Source of the DNA: an uncultured Clostridia bacterium
GTDB taxonomy: Bacteria; Bacillota; Clostridia; TANB77; CAG-508
NCBI GenBank assembly: GCA_934129785.1
Contig: CAKOWW010000010.1
Span: forward strand, 1 to 58,721
Reading direction: 5' to 3'
Length of the DNA stretch: 58,721 nt
Of this stretch, positions 43,809 through 53,436 are shown in pieces (position 1 is the first letter of the stretch; each line of letters starts with the position of its first letter). The translations under genes were made by a program, and so were the position numbers. The notes beneath the pieces were generated by a model. That model saw nothing but the letters and a program-made list of their open reading frames with translations. It had not been told where the DNA came from and made no database searches.

Positions 43809-45206
43809 ATGAAAAATTTAACCGTAAAAGACATATTAAAAGTAACAAAAGGTGAATTATTGCTAGGTGAAGAAAACCTAGAATGCAAAACTTTTTCTAA
43901 AGACACAAGAAAAATAAAAAAAGGAGATACTTACATAGGAATTAAAGGAGAAACCTTTGATGGAAGTAGTTTTTGGAAGCAAGCATTAGAGAACGGAGCC
44001 CAGGCAGTAATTATAGAAAATGTCGAAGTAACAAAAGAAGAAAAAGAAAAATTTAAAGGAAAGGTAATAATAAAAGTAAAAAACACTTTAGAGGCACTAT
44101 ATGAAATGGCAAAATATAAAAGGAGTTTATATAACATTCCAGTAGTAGCAATAACAGGAAGTGTAGGAAAAACAAGCACAAAAGATATTGTGGCAAATGT
44201 AGTAGGACAAAAATACAAAACACTAAAAACAATAGGAAATAATAACAACAATATCGGTTTACCATTTACAATATTAAGAATGCAAGATGAAGAAATAGCA
44301 GTATTAGAAATGGGAATGAATCATTTTGGAGAAATTAGCTTACTTACATCAATTGCTAAACCAACAATATGTGTAATTACAAATATAGGAACATCACATA
44401 TTGGAAATTTAGGTTCTAGAGAAAATATTTTAAAAGCAAAATTAGAAATTTTAGAAGGAAGCAAAAATCCAACAATTATAATAAATAATGATAATGACTT
44501 ATTACATAAATGGTATGAAGAAAATAAAAATATTAAAAATATTTTAACATATGGAATAAATGAAAAAAGTGATATAAATGCAGAAAAAATGATTTTAGAA
44601 CCAAATTATAGTGAATATGAATGTAAAATTGATGGTATAGAAAATAAAATAAAAGTACCAATTGGTGGAGAGCATTTTGTACTAAATAGTCTTTGTGCTT
44701 TAACAGTTGGTAAAGCTTTAGGAATAGAAACTAAAAAAATTATAAAGGGAATAGAAGGCTTTGAATTAACTAAAAAAAGAATGGACATAACTACATTAAA
44801 AGGTGGTGTAAAAATTGTAAATGATGCATATAATGCAAGCTTTGAATCAATGAAAGCATCATTAAAAGTATTGTCTGAATTTAAGGAAAATAGAAAAATT
44901 GCGGTTTTAGGAGATATGTTTGAATTAGGTGATTTTTCGAAAGAACTACATGAAAAAGTTGGTCATGAAGTGGTAGAAAATAAAATAGATATATTAATAT
45001 GTAACGGTGAAAATTCTAAAAATATTGTAGAACAAGCAAAAAAAGATGGAATGAACAAAGATAAAATATACTATTTTGATAATAAAAATGAAATATTAAA
45101 AACTTTGGAAAAAATCGCCAAACCAGGTGATATCATATTGTTTAAAGCATCAAATGGAATGAAATTTTATGAACTAGCAGAAGAAATTGTAAAGAAAGGT
45201 GAATAA
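43809..45206 (+). CDS. murF: UDP-MurNAc-tripeptide-D-Ala-D-Ala ligase MurF
   Basis: A 465-residue Mur ligase adding the D-Ala-D-Ala dipeptide to the peptidoglycan precursor. The ATP loop is Thr-Gly-Ser-Val-Gly-Lys-Thr-Ser-Thr-Lys (near residue 117), then Gly-Asn-Asn-Asn-Asn-Ile-Gly-Leu-Pro, Glu-Met-Gly-Met-Asn-His and the C-terminal Asn-Asp-Ala-Tyr-Asn-Ala. Standard length. It is followed by ddl, which makes its substrate. Confidence 0.95.
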   Translation: MKNLTVKDILKVTKGELLLGEENLECKTFSKDTRKIKKGDTYIGIKGETFDGSSFWKQALENGAQAVIIENVEVTKEEKEKFKGKVIIKVKNTLEALYEMAKYKRSLYNIPVVAITGSVGKTSTKDIVANVVGQKYKTLKTIGNNNNNIGLPFTILRMQDEEIAVLEMGMNHFGEISLLTSIAKPTICVITNIGTSHIGNLGSRENILKAKLEILEGSKNPTIIINNDNDLLHKWYEENKNIKNILTYGINEKSDINAEKMILEPNYSEYECKIDGIENKIKVPIGGEHFVLNSLCALTVGKALGIETKKIIKGIEGFELTKKRMDITTLKGGVKIVNDAYNASFESMKASLKVLSEFKENRKIAVLGDMFELGDFSKELHEKVGHEVVENKIDILICNGENSKNIVEQAKKDGMNKDKIYYFDNKNEILKTLEKIAKPGDIILFKASNGMKFYELAEEIVKKGE

Positions 45207-45260
45207 AATAAGAAAGACCAGCTATAAAAAGTCAATAGATTTTTGAAAGGATGATGTTAT

Positions 45261-46313
45261 ATGAAGAAATTAGGAGTTATATTTGGTGGAATGTCAACAG
45301 AAAATGAGGTTTCTATTGTATCTGCTAACTCAGTATTGCAAAACTTAGACAAAAATAGATATGAAATTTATCCAATTTACATAGATGAGCAAGGGAAATG
45401 GTGGGAAGCTGAAAACCAGGAAAATATGGAATTTGGGAAAAAAGTAAAAACTAAAAACGAAATTGAAAATATAATAAAGTATTTAAAAAAATTAGATGTT
45501 ATATTTCCAGTTTTACATGGATTATATGGAGAAGATGGAACAATACAAGGATTATTTGAATTAATAAAAATTCCATATGTTGGTTGTCATGTATTAGCAT
45601 CAAGTGTGGGAATGGACAAAGTTTATTCAAAAATAATTTTTGAAAAAGCAGGGTTAAAACAAGCAAAATATGTATATATAAAAAAATATGATGAAAAATA
45701 TATTTATGTTGATGAAGAATTTAACGAAGAAGAAATGGAATTAAAATTTGTTGCAGAAAAAATTTCTAAAAAATTAAAATTTCCTGTGTTTGTAAAGCCT
45801 TCAAATTCTGGCTCAAGTGTGGGAATAAACAAAGCAAATAATGTATCAGAATTAAAAAAATATATAGAAGAAGCAGAAAAATATGACAGAAAAATTCTTA
45901 TAGAAGAAGGTATAAATGGTAGAGAAATTGAATGTGCTGTAATGGGAAATGAAACTGTTGTTGCTTCACATGTAGGAGAAGTAAAATCAGCTGATGAATT
46001 TTATAGTTATGACGTAAAATACAATAATAAAGAATCCAAAACAGAAATTCCAGCAAAAATTTCATCAACAATTTCAGAAGAAATAAGAAAACAAGCAAAA
46101 AAAGCATTTAAGGCGATAGATGGAAAAGGGTTATCTCGTGTGGATTTCTTTGTTGAAAATGGGACAAATGAAATTTATATAAATGAAATCAATACATTGC
46201 CTGGATTTACAAGTATTAGTATGTATCCAAAGCTTTTTGAAGATACAGGAATATCTTATAAAGAATTGCTAACAAAATTAGTAAATCTTGCATTATCAGA
46301 AAACGAAATTTAG
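45261..46313 (+). CDS. ddl: D-alanine-D-alanine ligase
   Basis: A 350-residue ATP-grasp ligase joining two D-Ala. N-terminal Gly-Gly-Met-Ser-Thr-Glu-Asn-Glu-Val-Ser, Leu-His-Gly-Leu-Tyr-Gly-Glu-Asp-Gly, Lys-Pro-Ser-Asn-Ser-Gly-Ser-Ser-Val-Gly and the metal site Glu-Ile-Asn-Thr-Leu-Pro-Gly-Phe-Thr are all present. Co-transcribed with murF (54-bp gap) and ended by a strong terminator. Confidence 0.95.
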   Translation: MKKLGVIFGGMSTENEVSIVSANSVLQNLDKNRYEIYPIYIDEQGKWWEAENQENMEFGKKVKTKNEIENIIKYLKKLDVIFPVLHGLYGEDGTIQGLFELIKIPYVGCHVLASSVGMDKVYSKIIFEKAGLKQAKYVYIKKYDEKYIYVDEEFNEEEMELKFVAEKISKKLKFPVFVKPSNSGSSVGINKANNVSELKKYIEEAEKYDRKILIEEGINGREIECAVMGNETVVASHVGEVKSADEFYSYDVKYNNKESKTEIPAKISSTISEEIRKQAKKAFKAIDGKGLSRVDFFVENGTNEIYINEINTLPGFTSISMYPKLFEDTGISYKELLTKLVNLALSENEI

Positions 46314-46320
46314 TAAATAT

Positions 46321-46378
46321 AAAAAAGCAATTTTAAAAAACTCTAAGATTAGAGGGAATTTTTAAAATTGTTTTTTTT
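46321..46378 (+). terminator. Terminator after ddl
   Basis: A long A/T stem with an inner CTCT...AGAG helix, ending in eight Ts. Confidence 0.85.
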
Positions 46379-46388
46379 GCAAGTTTCG

Positions 46389-46416
46389 TTGATTTTTTTA
46401 GAAAATATGATATAAT
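46389..46416 (+). promoter_or_regulatory. Promoter of the DnaJ-like gene
   Basis: TTGATT at 46389-46394, 16-bp spacer, TATAAT at 46411-46416. Confidence 0.55.
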
Positions 46417-46452
46417 AACTTTACCTAAAATCTTTAGGAGAGGATGTTATAA

Positions 46453-47340
46453 ATGGTTGTAAAAAATTACTACAAAATATTAGACTTAGAAACTAGTCGT
46501 GTATCAATAGATGAAATAAAAACAGCATATAGACAAGCTGCAAAAAAATATCATCCAGACTTAAATGTTGGAGATGCCCTAGCAGAAGAAAGAATAAAAG
46601 ACATAAATGAAGCATATAAAGTATTATCATCACCAGCTTCAAAAAGAAAATATGACAGAATGTGGAATTCAAAATTTGCCAAAGGAAAAAAAGCATTTAC
46701 AGGAAAACAAGAAAAAAGCGCAATATTTCAAATGTTTTTAGGAGATTTAAAAAAAGATGATGAGCAATCAGAAAAGTTAAAAAAATCGATACCTGTAAAG
46801 GGAGAAAATGTTGAAACACAAATAGATGTTAGTTTATACGATGCCTTTTATGGATTGGAAAAACAAATAGCATTAAAAGATGTAGAAAAAAATGCTAAAA
46901 CATATACAATAAAAATTCCAGAAGGAATACGAGATGGAGAAAAAATAAGATTAATAGGTCAAGGAAAACCAGGGAAAAATGGAGGAAAACCAGGAGATCT
47001 GTTAATAAAAATAAATATAGAAAGTGATAATAATTTTAGATTACAAGGATCAGATATTTATACAGACCTATGTTTAGCACCATGGGAAGCAGCATTAGGA
47101 ACAAGAACATTTGTAAAAACAATAGATGATGAAACTAAAATATATATCCCACAGGGAATAGAAACAGGAGAAAAAGTTAGAATACCAAATAAGGGATATA
47201 AAATAAACAAGGAAACAAGAGGAGATTTAGTAGCAGAAATAAAAATAGTAAATCCAAAGCAATTAACGAAAGAGGAAAAAGAAATATATAAAAGATTAAG
47301 TGAAATATCAAAATTTAATCCAAGAACAGATAAAGAATGA
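46453..47340 (+). CDS. DnaJ/CbpA-type co-chaperone
   Basis: A 295-residue J protein with the J domain at residues 5-70 (His-Pro-Asp near 33-35) and two C-terminal substrate-binding beta domains (about 125-285). These include Val-Ser-Leu-Tyr-Asp-Ala-Phe-Tyr-Gly, Ile-Pro-Glu-Gly-Ile-Arg-Asp-Gly and Pro-Trp-Glu-Ala-Ala-Leu-Gly. It lacks the zinc-finger region of DnaJ, like CbpA, and acts with DnaK in protein folding. It is not beside dnaK or grpE. Confidence 0.9.
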   Translation: MVVKNYYKILDLETSRVSIDEIKTAYRQAAKKYHPDLNVGDALAEERIKDINEAYKVLSSPASKRKYDRMWNSKFAKGKKAFTGKQEKSAIFQMFLGDLKKDDEQSEKLKKSIPVKGENVETQIDVSLYDAFYGLEKQIALKDVEKNAKTYTIKIPEGIRDGEKIRLIGQGKPGKNGGKPGDLLIKINIESDNNFRLQGSDIYTDLCLAPWEAALGTRTFVKTIDDETKIYIPQGIETGEKVRIPNKGYKINKETRGDLVAEIKIVNPKQLTKEEKEIYKRLSEISKFNPRTDKE

Positions 47341-47359
47341 CACTTTACATAAAAAAACA

Positions 47360-47388
47360 TTGACAAGATCTTGAAAATTAGCTATAAT
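47360..47388 (+). promoter_or_regulatory. Perfect promoter of the virD4 unit
   Basis: TTGACA at 47360-47365, 17-bp spacer, TATAAT at 47383-47388. Confidence 0.85.
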
Positions 47389-47448
47389 AAATAGTGTCAA
47401 ACAAAAGATAAACTATGGATTAAAGACATAGAACAGGGGTGTAAAAAG

Positions 47449-48009
47449 ATGGAGGCTATACAAGGAAAACATTTTAGTATAACAGATCCAGCAGGTGTAA
47501 ATACAGTTATATATCAAATAAACAAAACAAAAAAGGAAGACTTAAAAAATTCGCCTAAATATACAGTGGAAAGATTAGAATATACAGATGAAATAGTTGG
47601 CGAAAACAAAAAGAAAACTTTTTATGTAGAAAATCCAAAAAAAGATGGAAATCAAATAGTGATTTTATCTTTCGCAAAAGATAAGGTTGTTATAAATAAT
47701 GGAGTATTGGAAGAAGATAAAGTAAGAATATCTAAAAAACCAATGCCTTATAAATTTGACACTATATATTCAGAAAAAGCAGAAGTATATAAAGAAGTTA
47801 ATTATACACCAAATTTAAAAAGGCCAATATCTATTATTGATCCAGAAACAACAGAAGAAATAAAACCAACACTTTATTTTGATGAAAAAACAAATGAAGT
47901 AAAGGGAAAATGTAAATTAAAACCATATAAATCTTATTTCGTATTCGAAATAAGAGAAGAAGGAAATAATTTTAATCTGGTAGGTGGAACACCTACAATT
48001 ACGGATTAA
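47449..48009 (+). CDS. Hypothetical protein upstream of virD4
   Basis: A 186-residue soluble protein, beta-strand rich and Lys/Glu-rich, without signal peptide or membrane helix. I do not recognise it. It is first in a three-gene unit with the small protein at 48021 and virD4, behind a perfect promoter. The unit structure suggests a partner of the coupling protein, for example an adaptor or chaperone (inference). Ribosome site AGGGGTG. Confidence 0.6.
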   Translation: MEAIQGKHFSITDPAGVNTVIYQINKTKKEDLKNSPKYTVERLEYTDEIVGENKKKTFYVENPKKDGNQIVILSFAKDKVVINNGVLEEDKVRISKKPMPYKFDTIYSEKAEVYKEVNYTPNLKRPISIIDPETTEEIKPTLYFDEKTNEVKGKCKLKPYKSYFVFEIREEGNNFNLVGGTPTITD

Positions 48010-48020
48010 GGGAGGAAAAA

Positions 48021-48167
48021 ATGAGGAAGGATAATAATGATATAAAGCATCTTAGATGGCCGACAGATAAAACATTTATTTGTAATTTAAATAAAACTTG
48101 TGATTTGGTTATACCGTTATATGATAATGAAAAGGGAAATAAGAATTTAGAAGGAAAAGCTAAATAA
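48021..48167 (+). CDS. 48-residue protein upstream of virD4
   Basis: A short reading frame with an excellent GGGAGG ribosome site 11 bp after the preceding gene. It has the segment Arg-Trp-Pro-Thr-Asp-Lys-Thr-Phe-Ile-Cys-Asn-Leu-Asn-Lys-Thr-Cys, with two Cys residues and several conserved-looking aromatic/polar residues. It is soluble and unrecognised. The tight packing between two genes supports that it is translated. Confidence 0.6.
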   Translation: MRKDNNDIKHLRWPTDKTFICNLNKTCDLVIPLYDNEKGNKNLEGKAK

Positions 48168-48189
48168 TACAAAAGAGTAGGTGAAAATT

Positions 48190-50170
48190 ATGAACTACAA
48201 GATTGAAGGAGCAATAAAGAAAAATAGAAAAAATTTTATAGTGTATATAGTACTATGGATATTTATGGCCATAGTACTTGTTGCGCCACTTTGCTATAGT
48301 TCACATATAGCAGGTCAAAACGGTGGATTTGATTCAGTAATATTTTTTGAACAATTTCCAAAAGCAATGACAAAGCCATTTAGTACATTTGGAAAATTAT
48401 TCACAGAAGGCATAATAGGTGACTATTTTTCAACATTACTGATAACAACAATATTCTATTCAGTATTCTTCTTTATAGGATTTGTAAAATCAGCTCCAAA
48501 AAATAGATATACAGATATAGAACATGGCTCAAGTGATTGGAGTCAACACGGCGAACAATACGAAATATTAAATCGAAACAAAGGAATAATACTTGCTGAA
48601 AACAACTATTTACCAGTAGATAAACGAGGAAACGTAAATGTATTAGTAGTAGGTCGGATCAGGATCTGGTAAATCAGCATCATATTCAATTCCAAATGCT
48701 TATCAATGTTTAGGGTCATATATATTTACAGATCCAAAAGGAGAACTATATGACAGAACAGCAGGATATCTAAAGTCACAAGGATATGCAATAAAAGTAT
48801 TAAACTTAGTAAGACCACAATATAGTGATGGATACAATCCATTAATGCATATATCATCAGAACTTGATGTAGACGTTATAGCAAATACAATAGTAAAAGG
48901 ACAAAAAACAGATAGTGGTTCAGATCCATATTGGGACGATATGGCGGAAATGTTATTAAAAGCATTAATATATTATTTAATAGCAACCAGACCAGAAGAA
49001 GAGCAAAACTTATCAAGTTGTGCAGAACTAGTAAGAGCAGCAAATAACAATGGGGGATCAAACTTATTAACACAGCTAATGTCACAATTACCATATGACC
49101 ATCCTGCAAGAATGTACTATAAATCAATAGAAATAGCGCCAGACAAAACATATAGCTCAATACTAAGCTCATTACAATCAAAATTAGGAAAATTTGACTC
49201 AAAAGAAATTGCTGAATTAACTTCAACAGACACAATAAACTTTGAAGAGATAGGAAATAGAAAAACAGCAGTATATGTAATATCATCAGATACACATACA
49301 GCATATGACTTTTTATTAACAATATTCTTCTCACAAATGATTCAACAATTATATGATTTTGCAGATCAAAATGGAGGAAAGTTAAAAGTACCAGTATACT
49401 TCATTTTGGATGAGTTTGCAAACATTGGTAAAATTCCAGATTTTGATAAGAAAATATCAACATCAAGAAGTAGAAAAATATCATTTAGTGTTATATTACA
49501 AAATATTGACCAATTAGAAGCAGTATATGAAAAATCATATGAAACTATAATGGGAAACTGTGATACACACGTATTTTTAGGAAGTAACTCTTTTAAAACA
49601 GTAGAATACTTCTCAAAAGCACTTGGAGAAACAACGATAGATAGAGATAGTATTTCAATAAATAAAGACAAACAAAATATGAAAACAGGAAAATCAATAT
49701 CAGACCAAATAATGGCAAGAGCTTTAATGACTCCAGATGAATTAAGAAGATTAGACAATGACTTATGTATAATATTTGAAAAAGGAATAAAACCAGTAAA
49801 AGCAAATAAATTTTATTATTTCAAGCATCCAATGGCAAAAGAAATGGCAAGGTTAGAAATAAGTCATAATGATATTGGAGAAATAGATAGAGGAGAATGG
49901 AGAAAATATAATCCATATAATCCATATGATGAAGATAAAAAAGAAGAAAAAGCTCAAGATTTAAAAATAGAATCATTAGACGATTTGTTTGACGAAGAGC
50001 CACAAGAAAAGAAAAAACAAGAAGTAGAACCAATTAAAACATTAGATTTAAATGATTTTGAAGAACCGGCACCAGTATTACCACAAGAAAATGATGATGA
50101 TTCATACGACTTACAAAAAGAATTAGAAGCAAAATTTGATGAATTATTTGGACCAATAGATGATAATTAA
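48190..50170 (+). CDS. virD4: VirD4-type coupling protein, needs +1 shift at CGG
   Basis: A TraG/VirD4 coupling ATPase that recruits substrates to the type IV channel. Two membrane helices (about 15-40 and 85-108) precede the ATPase domain. The zero frame ends at 48672, 5 codons after an in-frame CGG at 48655. Skipping the C converts Val-Gly-Arg-Ile-Arg into the Walker A Val-Gly-Gly-Ser-Gly-Ser-Gly-Lys-Ser. The rest then reads through Thr-Asp-Pro-Lys-Gly-Glu-Leu-Tyr, Phe-Ile-Leu-Asp-Glu-Phe-Ala-Asn-Ile-Gly and Ile-Leu-Gln-Asn to 50170, 659 residues in all. The C-terminal tail is acidic. The start at 48190 uses AGGTGA. It is 34 kb from the other secretion genes. Confidence 0.88.
48655..48657 (+). 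other. In-frame CGG inside the Walker A motif, putative +1 recoding site (virD4)
   Basis: Context GGT-CGG-ATC. Dropping the C gives GGT-GGA-TCA-GGA-TCT-GGT-AAA, a complete Walker A. Confidence 0.75.
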
Positions 50171-50209
50171 AAAAAATCCCAAAAAGGAAAAAACTTTTTG
50201 GGATTTTTT
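50171..50209 (+). terminator. Terminator after virD4
   Basis: A perfect 16-bp stem (50171-50186 with 50194-50209) with a 7-base loop and terminal Ts. Confidence 0.92.
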
Positions 50210-50212
50210 ATA

Positions 50213-50256
50213 TATTCGTCACTTTATTCAAACCGTATATTTCAAGGATATTTTTG
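50213..50256. repeat. Fragment of the MITE-like repeat (right end)
   Basis: ATTCGTCACTTTATTCAAA followed by TATATTTCAAGGATATTTTT resembles the right third of the 250-bp repeats at 43435 and 53437, with more differences. Confidence 0.55.
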
Positions 50257-50314
50257 AAAACTTTATAAAAAATATTATTCAACAGCTAAATACAAACAAA
50301 AGTTTTAAAAAATC

Positions 50315-50343
50315 TTGACATCAAAATAAAATAATTATATAAT
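50315..50343 (+). promoter_or_regulatory. Perfect promoter of the yhaO-like gene
   Basis: TTGACA at 50315-50320, 17-bp spacer, TATAAT at 50338-50343. Confidence 0.85.
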
Positions 50344-50367
50344 CCAAAAAAGAAAAGAGGTAGAAAA

Positions 50368-51447
50368 ATGAAATTTGTACATATCGCAGATATACACATG
50401 GATAGTCCATTTGTGAACTTATCAGACAAAGAAAACTTAGGAGAACTAAAAAGGTTAGAACAAAGAAAAAAAATAAAAGAAGTAATAGAATATATAAAAG
50501 AAAATAAAATAGATATGCTATTTATTGCTGGAGATTTATATGAGCAACAATATATAAAAAAAACAACAATAGAATATATAAATAATTTATTTAAAGAAAT
50601 ACCAGAAACACAGATATATATAGCACCAGGAAATCATGATCCATATTTAAAAAACTCATATTATAGTAAATACAAATGGAATGAAAATGTAAAAATATTT
50701 AATTCAAAAATAGAAAAAATAGAGCAAAATGAAGTAGACATATATGGATTTGGATTTGAAGATTTTTATTGTACAGAATGTGGAATAGAAAATCTAGAAA
50801 TAGAAAATCCAGAAAAAGAAAATATATTAATATTGCATGGCACACTAGATGGAGCAAATATAGAAGAAAAACAATATAATTCAATATCAACAAAAATGCT
50901 AGAAGAAAAAGGATTTGACTATGTAGCATTAGGTCATATTCATAAAACAAACTTTAATAAAGAAAATAAAATAATATATCCAGGTTCATTGGTATCACTT
51001 GGATTTGACGAATTAGGTCAACATGGAATGATTGTTGGAGAAATAAAAAATAAAAAATTAAACATAGAATTTATTCCAATAAAAGCTAGTGAATTTGTTG
51101 AAAAAAGAATTGACGTTACAGAAATAATATCAAAAGAAGAATTAATAGAGAAAATAGATTCAATAGAAATACAACCAAATGAATATGTAAAAATAATATT
51201 AGAAGGAAAAAGAAATTTCGAAATAAATACATATGAATTATATAAATTAATACAGGAACAAAAAATAATAAAAATAAAAAATAAAACAAAAATAAATTAC
51301 AATTTAGAAGAAATAGAAAATGAAACAACATTAAAAGGATTATTTGCAAAAGAAATAAAACAAAAACTAGATAGCAAAAATTTAACAAATGAGCAAAGAG
51401 AAATATTAGAAAAAGCCATAGAAATAGGATTTGAAGCACTAAGCTAA
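50368..51447 (+). CDS. SbcD/YhaO-like DNA repair exonuclease
   Basis: A 359-residue Mre11/SbcD-type calcineurin-like phosphoesterase. Metal motifs in order are Asp-Ile-His (residue 8 area), Gly-Asp-Leu-Tyr, Gly-Asn-His-Asp, Leu-His-Gly and Gly-His-Ile-His. The downstream gene is its ATPase partner. By analogy with SbcCD and YhaO/YhaN the pair processes DNA ends; the exact activity is inferred. Ribosome site AAAGAGGT. Confidence 0.88.
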   Translation: MKFVHIADIHMDSPFVNLSDKENLGELKRLEQRKKIKEVIEYIKENKIDMLFIAGDLYEQQYIKKTTIEYINNLFKEIPETQIYIAPGNHDPYLKNSYYSKYKWNENVKIFNSKIEKIEQNEVDIYGFGFEDFYCTECGIENLEIENPEKENILILHGTLDGANIEEKQYNSISTKMLEEKGFDYVALGHIHKTNFNKENKIIYPGSLVSLGFDELGQHGMIVGEIKNKKLNIEFIPIKASEFVEKRIDVTEIISKEELIEKIDSIEIQPNEYVKIILEGKRNFEINTYELYKLIQEQKIIKIKNKTKINYNLEEIENETTLKGLFAKEIKQKLDSKNLTNEQREILEKAIEIGFEALS

Positions 51448-51471
51448 ACCTAAACGATAGGAGAGAAAAAA

Positions 51472-53418
51472 TTGAAAATAAATAAAATAAAAATAAATGC
51501 ATTTGGAAAAATAAAAAACAAAGAAATTAATTTAGAAAATAAAATAAATTTAATTCAAGGAAAAAATGAAGCAGGAAAATCAACCTTAATTAAATTTATA
51601 TTAAATTCATTTTATGGAATATCAAAAAATAAAAAAGGAAAAGAATATTCTGATTTCGAAAAATATACACCATGGTTTGGGGAAGAATTTTCAGGAAAAA
51701 TAGAATATGAATTAGACAATAAAGAAAAGTACGAAATATTTAGAGATTTTAAAAAGAAAAATCCACAAATATTTAATGATAAAATGGAAGATATATCAAA
51801 ACAGTTTAATATAGATAAAACAAAAGGAAATGAATTTTTTTATGAACAAACAAAAATAGATGAAAATTTATTTACATCAACAATATTAGTAAACCAACAA
51901 GAAGTAAAATTAGAAAATAAAGAACAAACAATGTTAATACAAAAAATTGCCAATTTAGTAGGAACAGGAGAAGATAATGTATCATATAAAAGGGCAATAG
52001 ATCGAATAAATAGAAGACAATTAGAAGAAATAGGAACCGAAAGATCTAGGGAAAAGCCAATAAATTTAATTTCTAAAAAAATAGAAGAATTAAGACAAGA
52101 AAAAGAATTTTTAGAAAAATATAAAGAAATGCAATATGAATTAGAAGAAGAAAAAAATGAAAAAGAAGAAAAAATAAATAAATTAGAAAATGAAAATGAA
52201 ATATTAAAAGAAATAAAATTAATAAAAGAAAATAAAAAAATAGAAGAAGAAAAAATAAAATTAAAAGAAAATATAATAAAAGAAAATAACGAAAAAATAA
52301 ATTCAATAAAAAATGAAAAAAATAAAATAGAAGAAAATAAGAAAAAAATAAATATAGAAAAAAATAATGAAAAAATAAAAAAACAAAAAAATAAAATAAA
52401 TAAATTAATAATAATTATTTCATTAATTTTAATTTTAATAAATATAGCTATAATAATAACAATAAAAAATAAAATTAAATATATTTTTCTCCTTACAGTA
52501 CCAACAGTTTTAATTTTTTGGTATTTTTTAATAAAAAATAAAAATAAAAAAATAAAAAATAATGAAAAAATAGAAAAAAATCAAAAAAACGAATTAGAAA
52601 TTGAATTAAATAATATAGAAAATGAAATAAAAATAATAGAAAAAAATAATTTAGAAATAAATAATCAATTAAAAGAAATAAAAAATAAAAATAATTTAAA
52701 AAATAATTTAGAAAAAGAAAAAATAAAAAATAAATATTTAAATAAAATTGAAAAAGAAAAAATAAATAATTTTTTAGAAATGGAAAATCTAGAAAATATA
52801 AATTATGCATTACAAAAAATTCAAAATCAAATAAATAACAAAAAAATAGAATTACATACTTTAGAAATTGACACAAAAAATATACAACCACAATTAGAAA
52901 ATTTAGCAAAAGTTGAAGAAGAATTAGTTAACAATAAAACAAAAATGTCAACTTTACAAAACCTAAACATGAGTATGAATATAGCAAAAGAAATTTTAAG
53001 CATAAGTTATGAAAAAATGAAAAATACAGTAACCCCTAGATTTACACAGGAATTATCTAAAAATATTTCTGAAATAACAAATGGAAAATATAATAAAGTC
53101 ATGTTTAATGATGAACAAGGTTTGCTAGTAGAAACAGAGAATGGAAATTATGTTCAAATGTCTAAATTAAGTATAGGAACTATAGATCAATTGTATTTAT
53201 CATTAAGACTTTCAATGTTAGAAGATTTATCAGAAGAAAAAATGCCAATAATGTTAGATGAAGCATTTGCATATTATGATGATGAAAGACTAGAAAATAT
53301 ATTAAAATACTTAAACGAAAAAACAAATAACCATCAAATAATAATTTTTACTTGTACAAAAAGAGAAGAAAAATTGTTAGAAAAAAATAAAATAAATTAC
53401 AATAAAATTGTTTTATAG
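51472..53418 (+). CDS. SbcC/YhaN-like SMC-type ATPase with mid-coil membrane helices
   Basis: A 648-residue Rad50/SbcC-like ATPase. Walker A is Gly-Lys-Asn-Glu-Ala-Gly-Lys-Ser-Thr (near residue 32). Coiled coils of mainly Lys, Glu, Asn and Ile run about 185-305 and 355-500. The C-terminal signature is Lys-Leu-Ser-Ile-Gly-Thr, with Walker B Met-Leu-Asp-Glu-Ala-Phe. At the coil turn (about 310-350) two hydrophobic helices replace the zinc hook, as in B. subtilis YhaN, so the protein is probably membrane attached. TTG start with GGAGAG. The coding DNA is extremely A-rich. Confidence 0.85.
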   Translation: MKINKIKINAFGKIKNKEINLENKINLIQGKNEAGKSTLIKFILNSFYGISKNKKGKEYSDFEKYTPWFGEEFSGKIEYELDNKEKYEIFRDFKKKNPQIFNDKMEDISKQFNIDKTKGNEFFYEQTKIDENLFTSTILVNQQEVKLENKEQTMLIQKIANLVGTGEDNVSYKRAIDRINRRQLEEIGTERSREKPINLISKKIEELRQEKEFLEKYKEMQYELEEEKNEKEEKINKLENENEILKEIKLIKENKKIEEEKIKLKENIIKENNEKINSIKNEKNKIEENKKKINIEKNNEKIKKQKNKINKLIIIISLILILINIAIIITIKNKIKYIFLLTVPTVLIFWYFLIKNKNKKIKNNEKIEKNQKNELEIELNNIENEIKIIEKNNLEINNQLKEIKNKNNLKNNLEKEKIKNKYLNKIEKEKINNFLEMENLENINYALQKIQNQINNKKIELHTLEIDTKNIQPQLENLAKVEEELVNNKTKMSTLQNLNMSMNIAKEILSISYEKMKNTVTPRFTQELSKNISEITNGKYNKVMFNDEQGLLVETENGNYVQMSKLSIGTIDQLYLSLRLSMLEDLSEEKMPIMLDEAFAYYDDERLENILKYLNEKTNNHQIIIFTCTKREEKLLEKNKINYNKIVL

Positions 53419-53436
53419 AATAATAAAAATTAATTT

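Noticed and set aside
41703..46313. Vancomycin resistance cluster (VanW plus Ddl)
   Set aside because: VanW-domain proteins are common in clostridia without resistance. Ddl and MurF here are the housekeeping pair, and no vanH, vanX, vanS or vanR is present.
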